Assembly: GCA_944323445.1 (NCBI GenBank)
Contig: CALUSM010000003.1
Location: 1 to 64,000, forward strand
Direction: 5' to 3'
DNA from: an uncultured Bacteroidales bacterium
GTDB taxonomy: Bacteria > Bacteroidota > Bacteroidia > Bacteroidales > UBA932
Length of the DNA: 64,000 nt
Shown: in pieces, positions 45,221 through 54,078 of the stretch
How positions within the stretch are numbered: position 1 is the stretch's first letter
Layout of the letters: each line of letters starts with the position of its first letter
Position numbers and translations under genes: made by a program
Notes under the pieces: generated by a model
Databases searched by the model: none
Told to the model about the DNA's origin: nothing
Seen by the model: only the letters and a program-made list of their open reading frames with translations

Positions 45221-46759
45221 ATGAAAAAGATATTAGTATCAGCATTAATCGCCGTTCTCGCCGCAGGCCTCAGCTCCTGCTCCAAGGACGCGCTCAACAC
45301 CTCGCCCACCGACTCGGTGACAGGTGAGGGACTGTTCGAAAACGCCACAGCGGCCCTCATGCCCCTGAACGGTATCTACAGGTCCATGTACACAGCCGGA
45401 TGGTCCACCCTCAACGGCGGCAACTCGCACCAGTGCTTCGGCATCTCGGCCTACAACCTGGCCGCCGACGTGATGGGCGAGGACTTCATCCAGGACGGAC
45501 AGGGCTCCGGCTGGTTCTGGTACGACTGCCTCTACGACGTGAAGGGCATGTACACCAGCGGCGCATGGCGCCCCTACGACCTCTGGAACGCCTACTACAC
45601 CTGGATCTCCAACGCCAACTACATCATCGCTGCCAAGGAGACCATGACAGGCACTCCCAGCGACATAAACTACGTGATCGGCCAGGCCTACGCCATCCGC
45701 GCCTACTCCTACTTCATGCTGATTCAGTGGTATGCCCGCACATACAAGGGACATGAGAGCGAGAAGGGCGTGCCCGTATACACCGAGCCGACCATCGCCG
45801 GTACCGAGGGCAAGGGCAGGGGCACCGTCGAGGAGACCTACGCCCAGATCAACGCCGACATCGACACCGCCATCGCCCGCCTGAGCAACTCGTATGCCCA
45901 GACCCACGCCTCCCACATCGACATGTACGTGGCCAACGGTATCAAGGCCCGTATCTGCATGGTTCAGGAGAGATGGGAGGAGGCCCTCGAGTGCGCCCGC
46001 ATAGCGCAGCAGGGAGGTACCCTGACCGCATCAGTGACCGGCGGAATGAACGACGTGGGCCAGAGCGACGTGCTCTGGGGCGCTGAGATCATCCCCGACC
46101 AGTCCGGTATCTACGCCTCCTTCATGATGCACATGGTGTATGACGGCACCGACGGATACGGCAACACCGCCCGCAAGCTCATCAGCGCCGACCTCTACAA
46201 CAAGATGGGAGCCAACGATATCCGCCGCGCATGGTGGAATCCTTCGGAGAAGACCAGCACCGACACGAGGTACCAGCAGGTGAAGTTCCAGTGGTCCAAC
46301 AAGTCCACCTACGAGGCCGACTACATCTGGATGAGGACTCCCGAGTTCGTGCTGACCGAGGCCGAGGCCCTCTGCCGTCTCGGACGCGACGGCGAGGCCC
46401 AGCAGGTGCTCAACAGCTTTATGCAGAACTACCGCGACACTAATTATGAGACCGCCAAGACAGGAACAGCCCTTGGAACACTCACGACCGACTACGTTGG
46501 TTCCCTCCTTGAGGAGATTATCATCCAGCGCCGAATCGAACTCTGGGGCGAGTACGGACGTATCTTCGATATCCGCAGGCTGAAACAGGGATTCCAGAGG
46601 ACCGAGGCCCTCGGATGGCCTGCGGCAACCCTGCTGACCGGACTCAAGACCTACAACCCCGAGTCCTGGGACTGGGTAATGACCATCCCCCAGGCCGAGT
46701 TCGACGCCAACCACGCTCTCACAGCCGATGATCAGAACCCCAGGGATTCAGGTATTTAA
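45221..46759 (+). CDS. SusD/RagB-family surface nutrient-binding lipoprotein 2
   Basis: A 512-residue SusD lipoprotein with the same signal sequence and lipobox as SusD1 (Cys20) and the same SKDALNTSPTDSVTGE start. Differences gather in loops, e.g. AGWSTLNGGNSHQCF here against AWSTSGNTHQVF, and WNPSEKTSTDTRYQ against WDPNSEVSESTRYQ. These are surface positions that could alter ligand recognition. It lies 21 bp after susC2 and 16 bp before the third gene, and would be expressed only with susC2. Confidence 0.92.
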   Translation: MKKILVSALIAVLAAGLSSCSKDALNTSPTDSVTGEGLFENATAALMPLNGIYRSMYTAGWSTLNGGNSHQCFGISAYNLAADVMGEDFIQDGQGSGWFWYDCLYDVKGMYTSGAWRPYDLWNAYYTWISNANYIIAAKETMTGTPSDINYVIGQAYAIRAYSYFMLIQWYARTYKGHESEKGVPVYTEPTIAGTEGKGRGTVEETYAQINADIDTAIARLSNSYAQTHASHIDMYVANGIKARICMVQERWEEALECARIAQQGGTLTASVTGGMNDVGQSDVLWGAEIIPDQSGIYASFMMHMVYDGTDGYGNTARKLISADLYNKMGANDIRRAWWNPSEKTSTDTRYQQVKFQWSNKSTYEADYIWMRTPEFVLTEAEALCRLGRDGEAQQVLNSFMQNYRDTNYETAKTGTALGTLTTDYVGSLLEEIIIQRRIELWGEYGRIFDIRRLKQGFQRTEALGWPAATLLTGLKTYNPESWDWVMTIPQAEFDANHALTADDQNPRDSGI

Positions 46760-46775
46760 CATTTAAAATGCAAAC

Positions 46776-47720
46776 ATGATGAAAAGATTATTCAAGACAA
46801 TTGCAATAGCCATTGCGGGTGCCGCCATGCTGGTATCCTGCAACAAGGACCAGATTAGCGAGACCTACACACCAGCTGAAGGTGACGGTCTGTTCACTTT
46901 CAATGCTACCGGTACTGCCGCTTTTGAGTTCGGACCTGAAAGCCCCAACATGACCATCGAGCTGTACCGCAGTGTCGCTGATGCGGAAGCTACAGTACCG
47001 GTATCAAGCACACAGATGCTCGGTGAGACACCCGTCTCTGTTCTCGACATTCCGTCCGAGGCCAAATTCGAGGCCGGCAGCCATACAGCGCATGTTGTCA
47101 TTACCTACAATGAGAATCTCAAAGCCGACAACAGCTACAGTATCACCCTGAGTATCCCTGCGGAGCAGACATCCCCCGGAGGAAACGCCACCATCGCTTT
47201 CAATGCCTCAATGGCATACGTGTGGGAGTCCCTGGGAACAGACGGACAGTTCTATGACAACATGGGCGGCCTTATCGTGCCCGTTGAAGTATTGCTGGCG
47301 ACAAACTCACCCGTTCCCAACAGCCGCTACAGGATTATGAATCCTTATCCCGCAGAAGCACAGGCCGCTATCGCAGCAGGTGTCGGTGCTTTTGTCGGAG
47401 GTCCTGTCAGTGAATACATTGAGTTCGTTGTTGATCCCGAAACAAAACTCCTGACCTGGAGCGGATACTGGAACAGCGGCGTGCTTGTAGATGCTACCCT
47501 CAGCTTCTCGCATCTCAATTACTGGTTCGGGACAGAGTCTCCGTTTGCAGGAGCCACCGAGTTCCCCTCCGAATGCGGAATGATGATGGAAGGTATCTTC
47601 CAGTTCAAACCTCATGTATCGGCTTTTGCCGATGAAGCGCAGAGCAGCGGCTGGACCATCAGCAACGCATACGAGTATCTCGCACTTCCCGGTTATGACC
47701 TGAGCAGCATCGGGCTGTAG
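46776..47720 (+). CDS. SusD-linked surface lipoprotein 2
   Basis: A 314-residue lipoprotein (lipobox MLVSC, Cys22), third gene of the right operon. It starts with two ATG codons; the paralogue's start favours the second (46779). The N-terminal part aligns with lipoprotein 1, but from about residue 150 the two differ in sequence and the EF-hand-like loop is absent. Its C-terminal part has aromatic-rich segments (LTWSGYWNSGVLVD, HLNYWFGTESPF) of a kind often found in ligand-binding faces. Function by position: accessory binding protein of the second SusCD complex. The family is not recognised. Confidence 0.8.
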   Translation: MMKRLFKTIAIAIAGAAMLVSCNKDQISETYTPAEGDGLFTFNATGTAAFEFGPESPNMTIELYRSVADAEATVPVSSTQMLGETPVSVLDIPSEAKFEAGSHTAHVVITYNENLKADNSYSITLSIPAEQTSPGGNATIAFNASMAYVWESLGTDGQFYDNMGGLIVPVEVLLATNSPVPNSRYRIMNPYPAEAQAAIAAGVGAFVGGPVSEYIEFVVDPETKLLTWSGYWNSGVLVDATLSFSHLNYWFGTESPFAGATEFPSECGMMMEGIFQFKPHVSAFADEAQSSGWTISNAYEYLALPGYDLSSIGL

Positions 47721-47740
47721 ACAATATTTTATAGTACAGA

Positions 47741-47777
47741 TAACCCCGCCGGGACGATGTCCGGGCGGGGTTATTTT
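47741..47777. terminator. Bidirectional terminator between the right operon and hppA
   Basis: AACCCCGCC (47742-47750) pairs with GGGCGGGGTT (47763-47772, core AACCCCGCC/GGCGGGGTT), with TTATTTT following on the plus strand. It separates two convergent genes. Confidence 0.85.
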
Positions 47778-47795
47778 ACGTGAAAATGCGCTCGA

Positions 47796-50012
47796 TTACA
47801 ACACGCTGAAAGCCACATTGAGTCCGGCAGTGACGATGGATACCATGCTCATGAGCTTGATGAGGATGTTGAGGGAGGGACCGGAGGTGTCCTTGAAAGG
47901 ATCGCCTACGGTGTCTCCGACCACTGTGGCCTTATGGGCGTCGGAGCCCTTGCCTCCGAGGTTGCCCTCCTCCACATACTTCTTGGCATTGTCCCAGGCA
48001 CCGCCCGAGTTGGCCATGAAGATAGCCAGCACGAAGCCAGAGCCGAGAGAACCCACCAGCAGGCCTATTGTACCGGCCACACCGAAGAACACTCCCACCA
48101 GTACCGGCACGATGATGGCCAGAAGCGAGGGGAAGAGCATCTCCTGTTGGGCACCTTTGGTAGAGATGGCCACGCAGCGGGCATAGTCCGGAACGGCCTC
48201 TCCTGTAAGGATGCCCTTGATCTCGCGGAACTGACGGCGCACCTCCGCCACCATCTTCTGAGCGGCACGTCCCACCGCGTTCATGGTCAGACCGCAAAAA
48301 AGGAAGGACATCATGGCACCGATGAAGACTCCGGCCAGAACCGTGGGATTCATCAGATTGATATGGTAATAGTCCATGAAATCAGGAATGGTGGCCTGCG
48401 CCACTTCCACTGTCCTGCCTCCGCCAAGGTCCAGGACAGTCTCCCCTATCCTCTGAAGTCCTATCTTTATCTCCTCGAGATAGGAGGCGAGAAGGGCAAG
48501 GGCGGTCAGGGCAGCGGAGCCGATGGCAAAACCTTTGCCGGTAGCGGCTGTAGTGTTGCCGAGAGCGTCCAGTATGTCGGTGCGCTGGCGTACCTCCGGC
48601 TCGAGCTCGCTCATCTGGGCGTTGCCGCCTGCATTGTCCGCGATGGGCCCGTAGGCATCGGTGGCCAGGGTGATACCGAGTGTAGAGAGCATGCCGACAG
48701 CGGCGATGCCTATGCCGTAGAGCCCTAGACTCAGATTCTGGGCCGTGAGCATGCCGGTCACGTCAAAGCCTATCGCACAGAGGTATGCCAGGATGATGGC
48801 CACGACGATGGTGATGACCGGGACGGCAGTCGATATCATACCGAGACCAACGCCGGAGATAATGACTGTAGCCGGGCCGGTGTTGGAGCTTTCTGCGAGC
48901 TTGCGGGTCGGTCTGTAGGAATGCGAAGTGAAATATTCGGTGGACTGGCCGATGATGATGCCGGCTATCAGGCCCACGACCACAGAGCAGGATATCCAGG
49001 CCCAGTTGGGGATATCCAGGACGTACAGGATGCCGAAGGTGGCCGCGGCTATCAGGGCCGAGGACACATTGGTTCCGAGGCTCAGGGAGCGGAGCAGCTG
49101 TTTCATGCCGGCGCCCTCCCTGGTCTTCACGAGATAGATTCCGATGACCGAGAGGATGATGCCGACCGCAGCGATAAGCATAGGGGCGAAGACAGCCCTG
49201 AGCTGCATCGAAGTGTCCGCGTAGGAGTAGAACGCCGAGGCACCGAGAGCTGAGGTGGCCAGGATGGAGCCGCAGTAGGACTCATAGAGGTCTGCTCCCA
49301 TACCGGCTACATCACCCACGTTGTCCCCGACATTGTCAGCGATGGTTGCCGGATTGCGGGGATCGTCCTCGGGAATACCGGCCTCCACCTTTCCCACCAG
49401 GTCGGCGCCCACGTCAGCGGCCTTGGTGTAGATACCACCGCCGACACGGGCGAAAAGGGCCTGCGTCGAGGCTCCCATGCCGAAGGTAAGCATCGTCGTC
49501 GTCACCACGACCAGTTTCTGGGGGCCGTCAGCGCTGATAAAATGGTCTAGGATCAGGTACCATACCGATATGTCCAGCAGGCCGAGTCCCACGACCGTAA
49601 GGCCCATCACGGCGCCGGAACGGAAAGCCAGCTTCAGGCCGGCGTTGAGGGAGCGGCGGGCGGCACTGGCAGTCCTGCCCGAGGCGTATGTAGCGGTCTT
49701 CATGCCTATGAAACCGGCCAGACCGGAGAAGAATCCGCCGGTCAGGAACGCGAACGGAACCCAGTGGTTCTGCACGTCGAATCCGTAGGCCAGGACTGCG
49801 AAGAATACGGCCAGAATGACGAATACTATGGTTACAACCTTGTACTGCTGCTTGAGATAGGCCATCGCGCCCTTGCGCACATAGGCCGCAATCTCTTTCA
49901 TCGTAGGAGTGCCCTCGTCCTCCTTCAGCATTCCTCTGTAGAAGAAGTATGCGAATCCCAGCGCTATCAGGGACGCAAGGGGCACAAGCCAGAATAACAA
50001 ATCTGCTGACAT
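47796..50012 (-). CDS. hppA: Membrane-bound ion-translocating pyrophosphatase, K+-dependent type
   Basis: Uses pyrophosphate hydrolysis to pump H+ and/or Na+ across the inner membrane. It is a 738-residue protein with about 16 helices. The substrate-binding segment is DVGADLVGKVEAGIPEDDPR with NPATIADNVGDNVGD, and a second acidic cluster, ATDAYGPIADNAGGNAQM, is present. The sequence GNTTAATGKG carries Ala where K+-independent enzymes have Lys, so the K+-dependent class is expected. H+, Na+ or dual pumping cannot be decided by eye; Bacteroides homologues include Na+/H+ pumps. It lies 23 bp after murI on the same strand. Confidence 0.95.
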   Translation of the reverse strand: MSADLLFWLVPLASLIALGFAYFFYRGMLKEDEGTPTMKEIAAYVRKGAMAYLKQQYKVVTIVFVILAVFFAVLAYGFDVQNHWVPFAFLTGGFFSGLAGFIGMKTATYASGRTASAARRSLNAGLKLAFRSGAVMGLTVVGLGLLDISVWYLILDHFISADGPQKLVVVTTTMLTFGMGASTQALFARVGGGIYTKAADVGADLVGKVEAGIPEDDPRNPATIADNVGDNVGDVAGMGADLYESYCGSILATSALGASAFYSYADTSMQLRAVFAPMLIAAVGIILSVIGIYLVKTREGAGMKQLLRSLSLGTNVSSALIAAATFGILYVLDIPNWAWISCSVVVGLIAGIIIGQSTEYFTSHSYRPTRKLAESSNTGPATVIISGVGLGMISTAVPVITIVVAIILAYLCAIGFDVTGMLTAQNLSLGLYGIGIAAVGMLSTLGITLATDAYGPIADNAGGNAQMSELEPEVRQRTDILDALGNTTAATGKGFAIGSAALTALALLASYLEEIKIGLQRIGETVLDLGGGRTVEVAQATIPDFMDYYHINLMNPTVLAGVFIGAMMSFLFCGLTMNAVGRAAQKMVAEVRRQFREIKGILTGEAVPDYARCVAISTKGAQQEMLFPSLLAIIVPVLVGVFFGVAGTIGLLVGSLGSGFVLAIFMANSGGAWDNAKKYVEEGNLGGKGSDAHKATVVGDTVGDPFKDTSGPSLNILIKLMSMVSIVTAGLNVAFSVL

Positions 50013-50035
50013 TGTCTTGTTTTAGAATTAAGTGG

Positions 50036-50824
50036 TTATTGAATGTTGACTTGATGGAAATTCTCCGGTGTCAGGAAAGGATCAATGGACATGGCGGTAC
50101 GCTGAAGCACCGCCGGATCCCCTGTAGAACAGAAGTCCCTCGAACCGGCTTCCGCAGACATCCCGGAAGCGGAGAGCGGGACTGAAAGCACCCTCGCGGT
50201 CTGCCTGGCGACGGCGGGGGCAGGATTGATTATCCGCACGGACGGACCCGCAGCACGGGCTATCGCCTCCTGCAGAAAGGGGAAATGCGTACATCCCAGG
50301 ACAATGACATCGGCTCCCTCGTCCGTCATCTCCCTCACATAGCGCCTCACCAGAGCCTCGGGGACCTCTCCCCTCTCCACCGCCTCGACAAGTCCCCTGC
50401 CGACCTTTTCTATGACACGGACTCCGGCGGCATATTTCATCACCGTATCGCGGTAGAGACTGCCTTTGAAAGTATTGGCGGTCGCCAGAACCCCCACCAC
50501 TCCGGTGTGCGAGGCCAGGGCGGCCGGCTTGACGGCAGGCTCCATGCCGATGAACGGTATCGGGAAACGCGAACGCAGACAGGAGACTGCGGCAGCCGTA
50601 GCCGTATTGCAGGCCACGACCACCGCATCAGCCTTTCTGTCCATGAGAAAACGCACGACAGCGCAGGCACGGGCTACAATATAATCGGGAGACTTGTCAC
50701 CGTAGGGGCAGTGGGCGGAATCCGCCACGTAGACATAATCCTGCCCCGGCATCAGGGAACGGAGCTCCTTCCATACCGAGAGTCCTCCTACCCCAGAATC
50801 ATATACTCCGATTACATTCCGCAC
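50036..50824 (-). CDS. murI: Glutamate racemase
   Basis: Makes D-glutamate for peptidoglycan. Catalytic features: YDSGVGGLSV (with the general-base-region Asp and Ser) and the two catalytic cysteines in VVACNTATAA and VLGCTHFPFL. The start codon is GTG at 50824; the following RNVIGVYDSG is the expected N-terminus and no better ATG exists. Length is 262 residues. It lies 13 bp after the thioredoxin-fold gene and 23 bp before hppA, suggesting a common transcript. Confidence 0.95.
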   Translation of the reverse strand: MRNVIGVYDSGVGGLSVWKELRSLMPGQDYVYVADSAHCPYGDKSPDYIVARACAVVRFLMDRKADAVVVACNTATAAAVSCLRSRFPIPFIGMEPAVKPAALASHTGVVGVLATANTFKGSLYRDTVMKYAAGVRVIEKVGRGLVEAVERGEVPEALVRRYVREMTDEGADVIVLGCTHFPFLQEAIARAAGPSVRIINPAPAVARQTARVLSVPLSASGMSAEAGSRDFCSTGDPAVLQRTAMSIDPFLTPENFHQVNIQ

Positions 50825-50837
50825 GTACCCCCCGCTG

Positions 50838-51953
50838 TTACTTCAGGTACTCGTCGAGCAAAGCCTCTATCTCGTCCTCGGCCACCTTGCGGCCTATGAT
50901 GTTGCCCTCCGAATCCACGAACACGTTCTGAGGAATATAGGTGACATTGTACAGTTTTGCCACGTCACTTGCCCATGCCTTGAGGTCGGAGACCTGGGTC
51001 CAGGTGAGACGGTCCTCCCTTATGCCCTTGACCCATGCGTCATGTTCGCGGTCCAGGGAAACACCGATAATCTCAAATCCGAGCCTGTGGTACTTCTTGT
51101 AGATCTTGACGAGAGTGGGATTGAAGTTGCGGCAGGGACCACACCAGCTGGCCCAGAAATCGATCATCGTCACCTTTCCCTCCGGATAGAAATCCGAGAA
51201 GGTCACAGGCTTGCCGTCCGGGTCATTGAGAGTGAAATCCGGCGCCTTCGAACCCTTCACAAGACCGAGCTCCTTCTGGAGATATGTGTCCAGACGCGCT
51301 ACGAACTTGTTGTCCGCAAAAGCAGGCTCTGCCTTGTAGGAGGATACGAACGCAGACAGGCTGTCAGCGTCCATATAGTAGTAGTCACGGCTGTCCATGA
51401 TGAAATACAGTGCGACATCCGAGACAGGATTCTCTGCCATCAGGTCCCGGCGCACACGGTCGAGCTCCTGCTGGTACTCCTGATAGACGGCAAGCGCCGA
51501 GTCCCGTTTGTCCTGGGAGGACGTGGGATTGCGGAGGATGCCCATCAGAGCCTGGGAGCCATAGCTTTCAGAGAGACCGTCGACTGCCGCCTGATAGCGG
51601 TTGATCAATGTCTGGGCAGGACCTCCGGTAACGACTGGTCTGTCGGAATTGATATCGGCGTTGACAGTGTAGTCGGCATTCTCCAGGAAGATGGATATCA
51701 TGCCGGGTATACCGTCGATAGAAATATAGAAGGGCTCGGGAGAGGTCACCGTCCCCTTGAATACGAATTTGCCGTCGGTAACCGCGACAGTATCCCTTAT
51801 CGAGTCATCCCTGTCTCTGTTGAAAAGGTAGGCGGTACCGTTGACCAGCTTGTCGCTGTCCCCTGTGATTGTACCCTTGATGGTGTACTTGTCACCGCTG
51901 CTGCATGATGCCGCCATTACAACGGCGGCACAGATGAAGAGTAACTTTTTCAT
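50838..51953 (-). CDS. TlpA/ResA-type thioredoxin-fold lipoprotein with an N-terminal DUF4369-like domain
   Basis: An exported 371-residue disulfide oxidoreductase, lipidated at Cys17 (VMAASC). Residues 22-110 form a beta-rich domain like the DUF4369 module common in Bacteroidota (YTIKGTITGDSD; GKFVFKGTVTSPEPFYI). A helical linker follows, and the thioredoxin domain starts at KAPDFTLNDPDGK, with redox-active Cys271 and Cys274 in ASWCGPCRNF. Such proteins reduce or shuffle thiols at the cell envelope; the partner is not known. It is probably co-transcribed with murI and hppA. Confidence 0.9.
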   Translation of the reverse strand: MKKLLFICAAVVMAASCSSGDKYTIKGTITGDSDKLVNGTAYLFNRDRDDSIRDTVAVTDGKFVFKGTVTSPEPFYISIDGIPGMISIFLENADYTVNADINSDRPVVTGGPAQTLINRYQAAVDGLSESYGSQALMGILRNPTSSQDKRDSALAVYQEYQQELDRVRRDLMAENPVSDVALYFIMDSRDYYYMDADSLSAFVSSYKAEPAFADNKFVARLDTYLQKELGLVKGSKAPDFTLNDPDGKPVTFSDFYPEGKVTMIDFWASWCGPCRNFNPTLVKIYKKYHRLGFEIIGVSLDREHDAWVKGIREDRLTWTQVSDLKAWASDVAKLYNVTYIPQNVFVDSEGNIIGRKVAEDEIEALLDEYLK

Positions 51954-51997
51954 GATGGTAAAATATTGGTTTGTGATTGATTGCTGTCTGTCAACTG

Positions 51998-52543
51998 CTA
52001 CTTGCCGGCGTCACCCTCCCCGTCATCGAGGAACCACTCCTTGTACATCATATAGCCCCGGGCGTTCTTGTGGGCCGACTGCCTCACGGCGTCAGTGCCG
52101 TCCTTGACTTTCTTAGCGGGAACTCCTGCGTAGACTCCGGGCTCCAGCTTCGAGTTGCTCAGCACCACGGCTCCGGCCGCGATGATGCTGCCATCTGAGA
52201 CCTCCACTCCGTCCAGAAGCACGGCGCCCATGCCCACAAGGACATCGTTTCCCACCTTTGCCCCGTGAATGACCGCGTTGTGTCCCACCGACACATCATC
52301 CCCAATCTCCACCACCGACCTTTTGTACAGCGTATGCAGCACCGCACCGTCCTGAATATTCACCCTGTTTCCGAGCCGTATCGGATTCACGTCGCCGCGG
52401 AGCACCGCCCCGTACCATATACTGCAGTCGTCTCCTATCTCCACATCACCGATAATCGCCGCATTCTCAGCGATAAAACATCCCTTCCCGATCTTCGGTA
52501 TCACCCCGTTCAAAGGTCTTATAATAGCCATATCATATTCCAT
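51998..52543 (-). CDS. Gamma-carbonic-anhydrase-like hexapeptide-repeat protein
   Basis: A 181-residue left-handed beta-helix protein of the YrdA/PaaY/Cam group. The isoleucine-patch repeats are clear (IGDVEIGDDCSIWYGAVLRGD). The three metal-ligand histidines are present at 70 (DGAVLH), 88 and 93 (VSVGHNAVIHG), as are the supporting Arg-Gly-Asp and Gln (NIQDG). It may hydrate CO2 or act in coenzyme handling; many family members have no measured activity. The second Met (MAIIRPL, 52531) is an alternative start. It is the first gene of a likely four-gene run toward hppA. Confidence 0.88.
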   Translation of the reverse strand: MEYDMAIIRPLNGVIPKIGKGCFIAENAAIIGDVEIGDDCSIWYGAVLRGDVNPIRLGNRVNIQDGAVLHTLYKRSVVEIGDDVSVGHNAVIHGAKVGNDVLVGMGAVLLDGVEVSDGSIIAAGAVVLSNSKLEPGVYAGVPAKKVKDGTDAVRQSAHKNARGYMMYKEWFLDDGEGDAGK

Positions 52544-52557
52544 TTAAAAATAACCCA

Positions 52558-52565
52558 CAAATATA
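52558..52565 (-). promoter_or_regulatory. -7 box TATATTTG upstream of the carbonic-anhydrase-like gene
   Basis: Minus-strand TATATTTG matches TAnnTTTG and lies 14 bp before the ATG. An upstream TTG (52584-52582) is spaced by only 16 bases. Confidence 0.55.
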
Positions 52566-52590
52566 AAAAAATAATAAACTGCAAGTGCAT

Positions 52591-52627
52591 AAAATAAAAA
52601 AGACCGCATCCATATCGGATACGGTCC
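52591..52627 (-). terminator. Intrinsic terminator of gdhA
   Basis: On the minus strand GACCGTATCC and GGATGCGGTC form a 10-bp stem (one G-U) followed by TTTTTTATTTT. It begins about 57 bp after the gdhA stop. Confidence 0.85.
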
Positions 52628-52683
52628 TTTAACTTTAGGAGGAGAACATTGCTATAACAGATGTCGCTCCTGACGCGCCGAAA

Positions 52684-54027
52684 CTAGATGATACCCTGCT
52701 CGAGCATAGCCTGAGCCACCTTCATGAAGCCGGCAATGTTCGCACCCTTAACGTAGTCAACATGACCGTCGGGCTGAGTACCGAACTTAACGCAGGCCTC
52801 GTGGATGCTCTGCATGATGTAGTGCAGCTTCTCGTCCACTTCCTTGGCAGACCAGCTGATGTGAGTAGCGTTCTGGGTCATCTCGAGACCAGAGGTAGCT
52901 ACACCGCCGGCGTTGACAGCCTTACCGGGAGCGAAGAGGATACCCTTGCTCTGGAACTCGTGAATAGCCTCAGGGGTGCAGCCCATGTTGGAAACCTCGC
53001 AGCAGCACCATGTACCGTTGGCGATCAGCTCCTTGGCATCGTCACCGTTAAGCTCGTTCTGGAATGCGCAAGGCAGAGCGATGTCGCACTTAACGCTCCA
53101 TGCTTTCTTGCCGGCTGTAAATTTAGCGGCACCAGGGAACTTATCAGCCATATCCTGAACCTTGTTCCTGTTGGAAGCACGCATTACGAGCATGTAGTCA
53201 ATCATCTCATCGGTGATACCGCCGGGAATCTCGCAGACTCCGTCAGGACCGGAGATAGCGATAACCTTTGCGCCGAGTTCCTTGGCCTTTGTAGCGGCAC
53301 CCCATGCTACGTTACCGAAGCCGGAGAGAGCGACTGTCTTGTCCTTGATGTCCTTGCCGGCATGGTGGAGGAGGTGCTGTGTGAAGTACAGAGCGCCGAA
53401 TCCTGTTGCCTCGGGACGGAGGATGGAACCACCCCATGTGCCGCCCTTACCGGTGAGAACGCCAGTGTTGTACTCGCGTGCGAGCTTCTTGTACATTCCG
53501 TACAGATAGCCGATCTCACGTCCGCCTACACCTACGTCACCTGCAGGGATATCGGTGTCAGGGCCGATGCATCTCCAGAGCTCATACATGAAGGCCTGGC
53601 AGAATCTCATGATCTCAGCGTCAGACTTGCCGACGGGATCGAAGTCAGAACCACCCTTTGCACCGCCCATAGGCAGAGTTGTCAGAGCGTTCTTGAAAGT
53701 CTGCTCGAAACCGAGGAACTTCAGCATGGAAGGAGTAACTGCCTTGTGGAAGCGGAGACCTCCCTTGTAGGGGCCGATAGCGGAGTTGAACTGAACCCTG
53801 TAGCCGAGGTTGGTCTGAACCTCACCCTTGTCGTCAACCCAGGTAACCCTGAATGTGAAGATACGGTCGGGCTCTACGATTCTCTCGACGATCTTAGCCT
53901 TCTCGAACTCGGGATGCTGGTTGTAAACCTCTTCGATGGACTCGAGTACTTCGCGGACTGCCTGCAGGTACTCTTTCTCGTTACCATACTTGGCCTCAAG
54001 TTTGGCCATGATTTCTGAAACTTTCAT
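52684..54027 (-). CDS. gdhA: NADP-type glutamate dehydrogenase
   Basis: Interconverts glutamate and 2-oxoglutarate plus ammonia. A hexameric-type enzyme of 447 residues. The substrate site is KGGLRFHKAVTPSMLKFLGFEQ with the catalytic-lysine motif PMGGAKGGSDFDP. The dinucleotide fold is ALSGFGNVAWGAA, followed by the NADP-type sequence. Codon use suggests strong expression. It lies 51 bp after korB on the same strand. Together these fit nitrogen assimilation or glutamate breakdown feeding the oxidoreductase next to it. Coenzyme preference is inferred from overall similarity. Confidence 0.95.
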   Translation of the reverse strand: MKVSEIMAKLEAKYGNEKEYLQAVREVLESIEEVYNQHPEFEKAKIVERIVEPDRIFTFRVTWVDDKGEVQTNLGYRVQFNSAIGPYKGGLRFHKAVTPSMLKFLGFEQTFKNALTTLPMGGAKGGSDFDPVGKSDAEIMRFCQAFMYELWRCIGPDTDIPAGDVGVGGREIGYLYGMYKKLAREYNTGVLTGKGGTWGGSILRPEATGFGALYFTQHLLHHAGKDIKDKTVALSGFGNVAWGAATKAKELGAKVIAISGPDGVCEIPGGITDEMIDYMLVMRASNRNKVQDMADKFPGAAKFTAGKKAWSVKCDIALPCAFQNELNGDDAKELIANGTWCCCEVSNMGCTPEAIHEFQSKGILFAPGKAVNAGGVATSGLEMTQNATHISWSAKEVDEKLHYIMQSIHEACVKFGTQPDGHVDYVKGANIAGFMKVAQAMLEQGII

Positions 54028-54078
54028 ATTAAAAGTGTTTTTAGTGTTTATTAAAATGGTTCAATTGTTTTTCATTCA

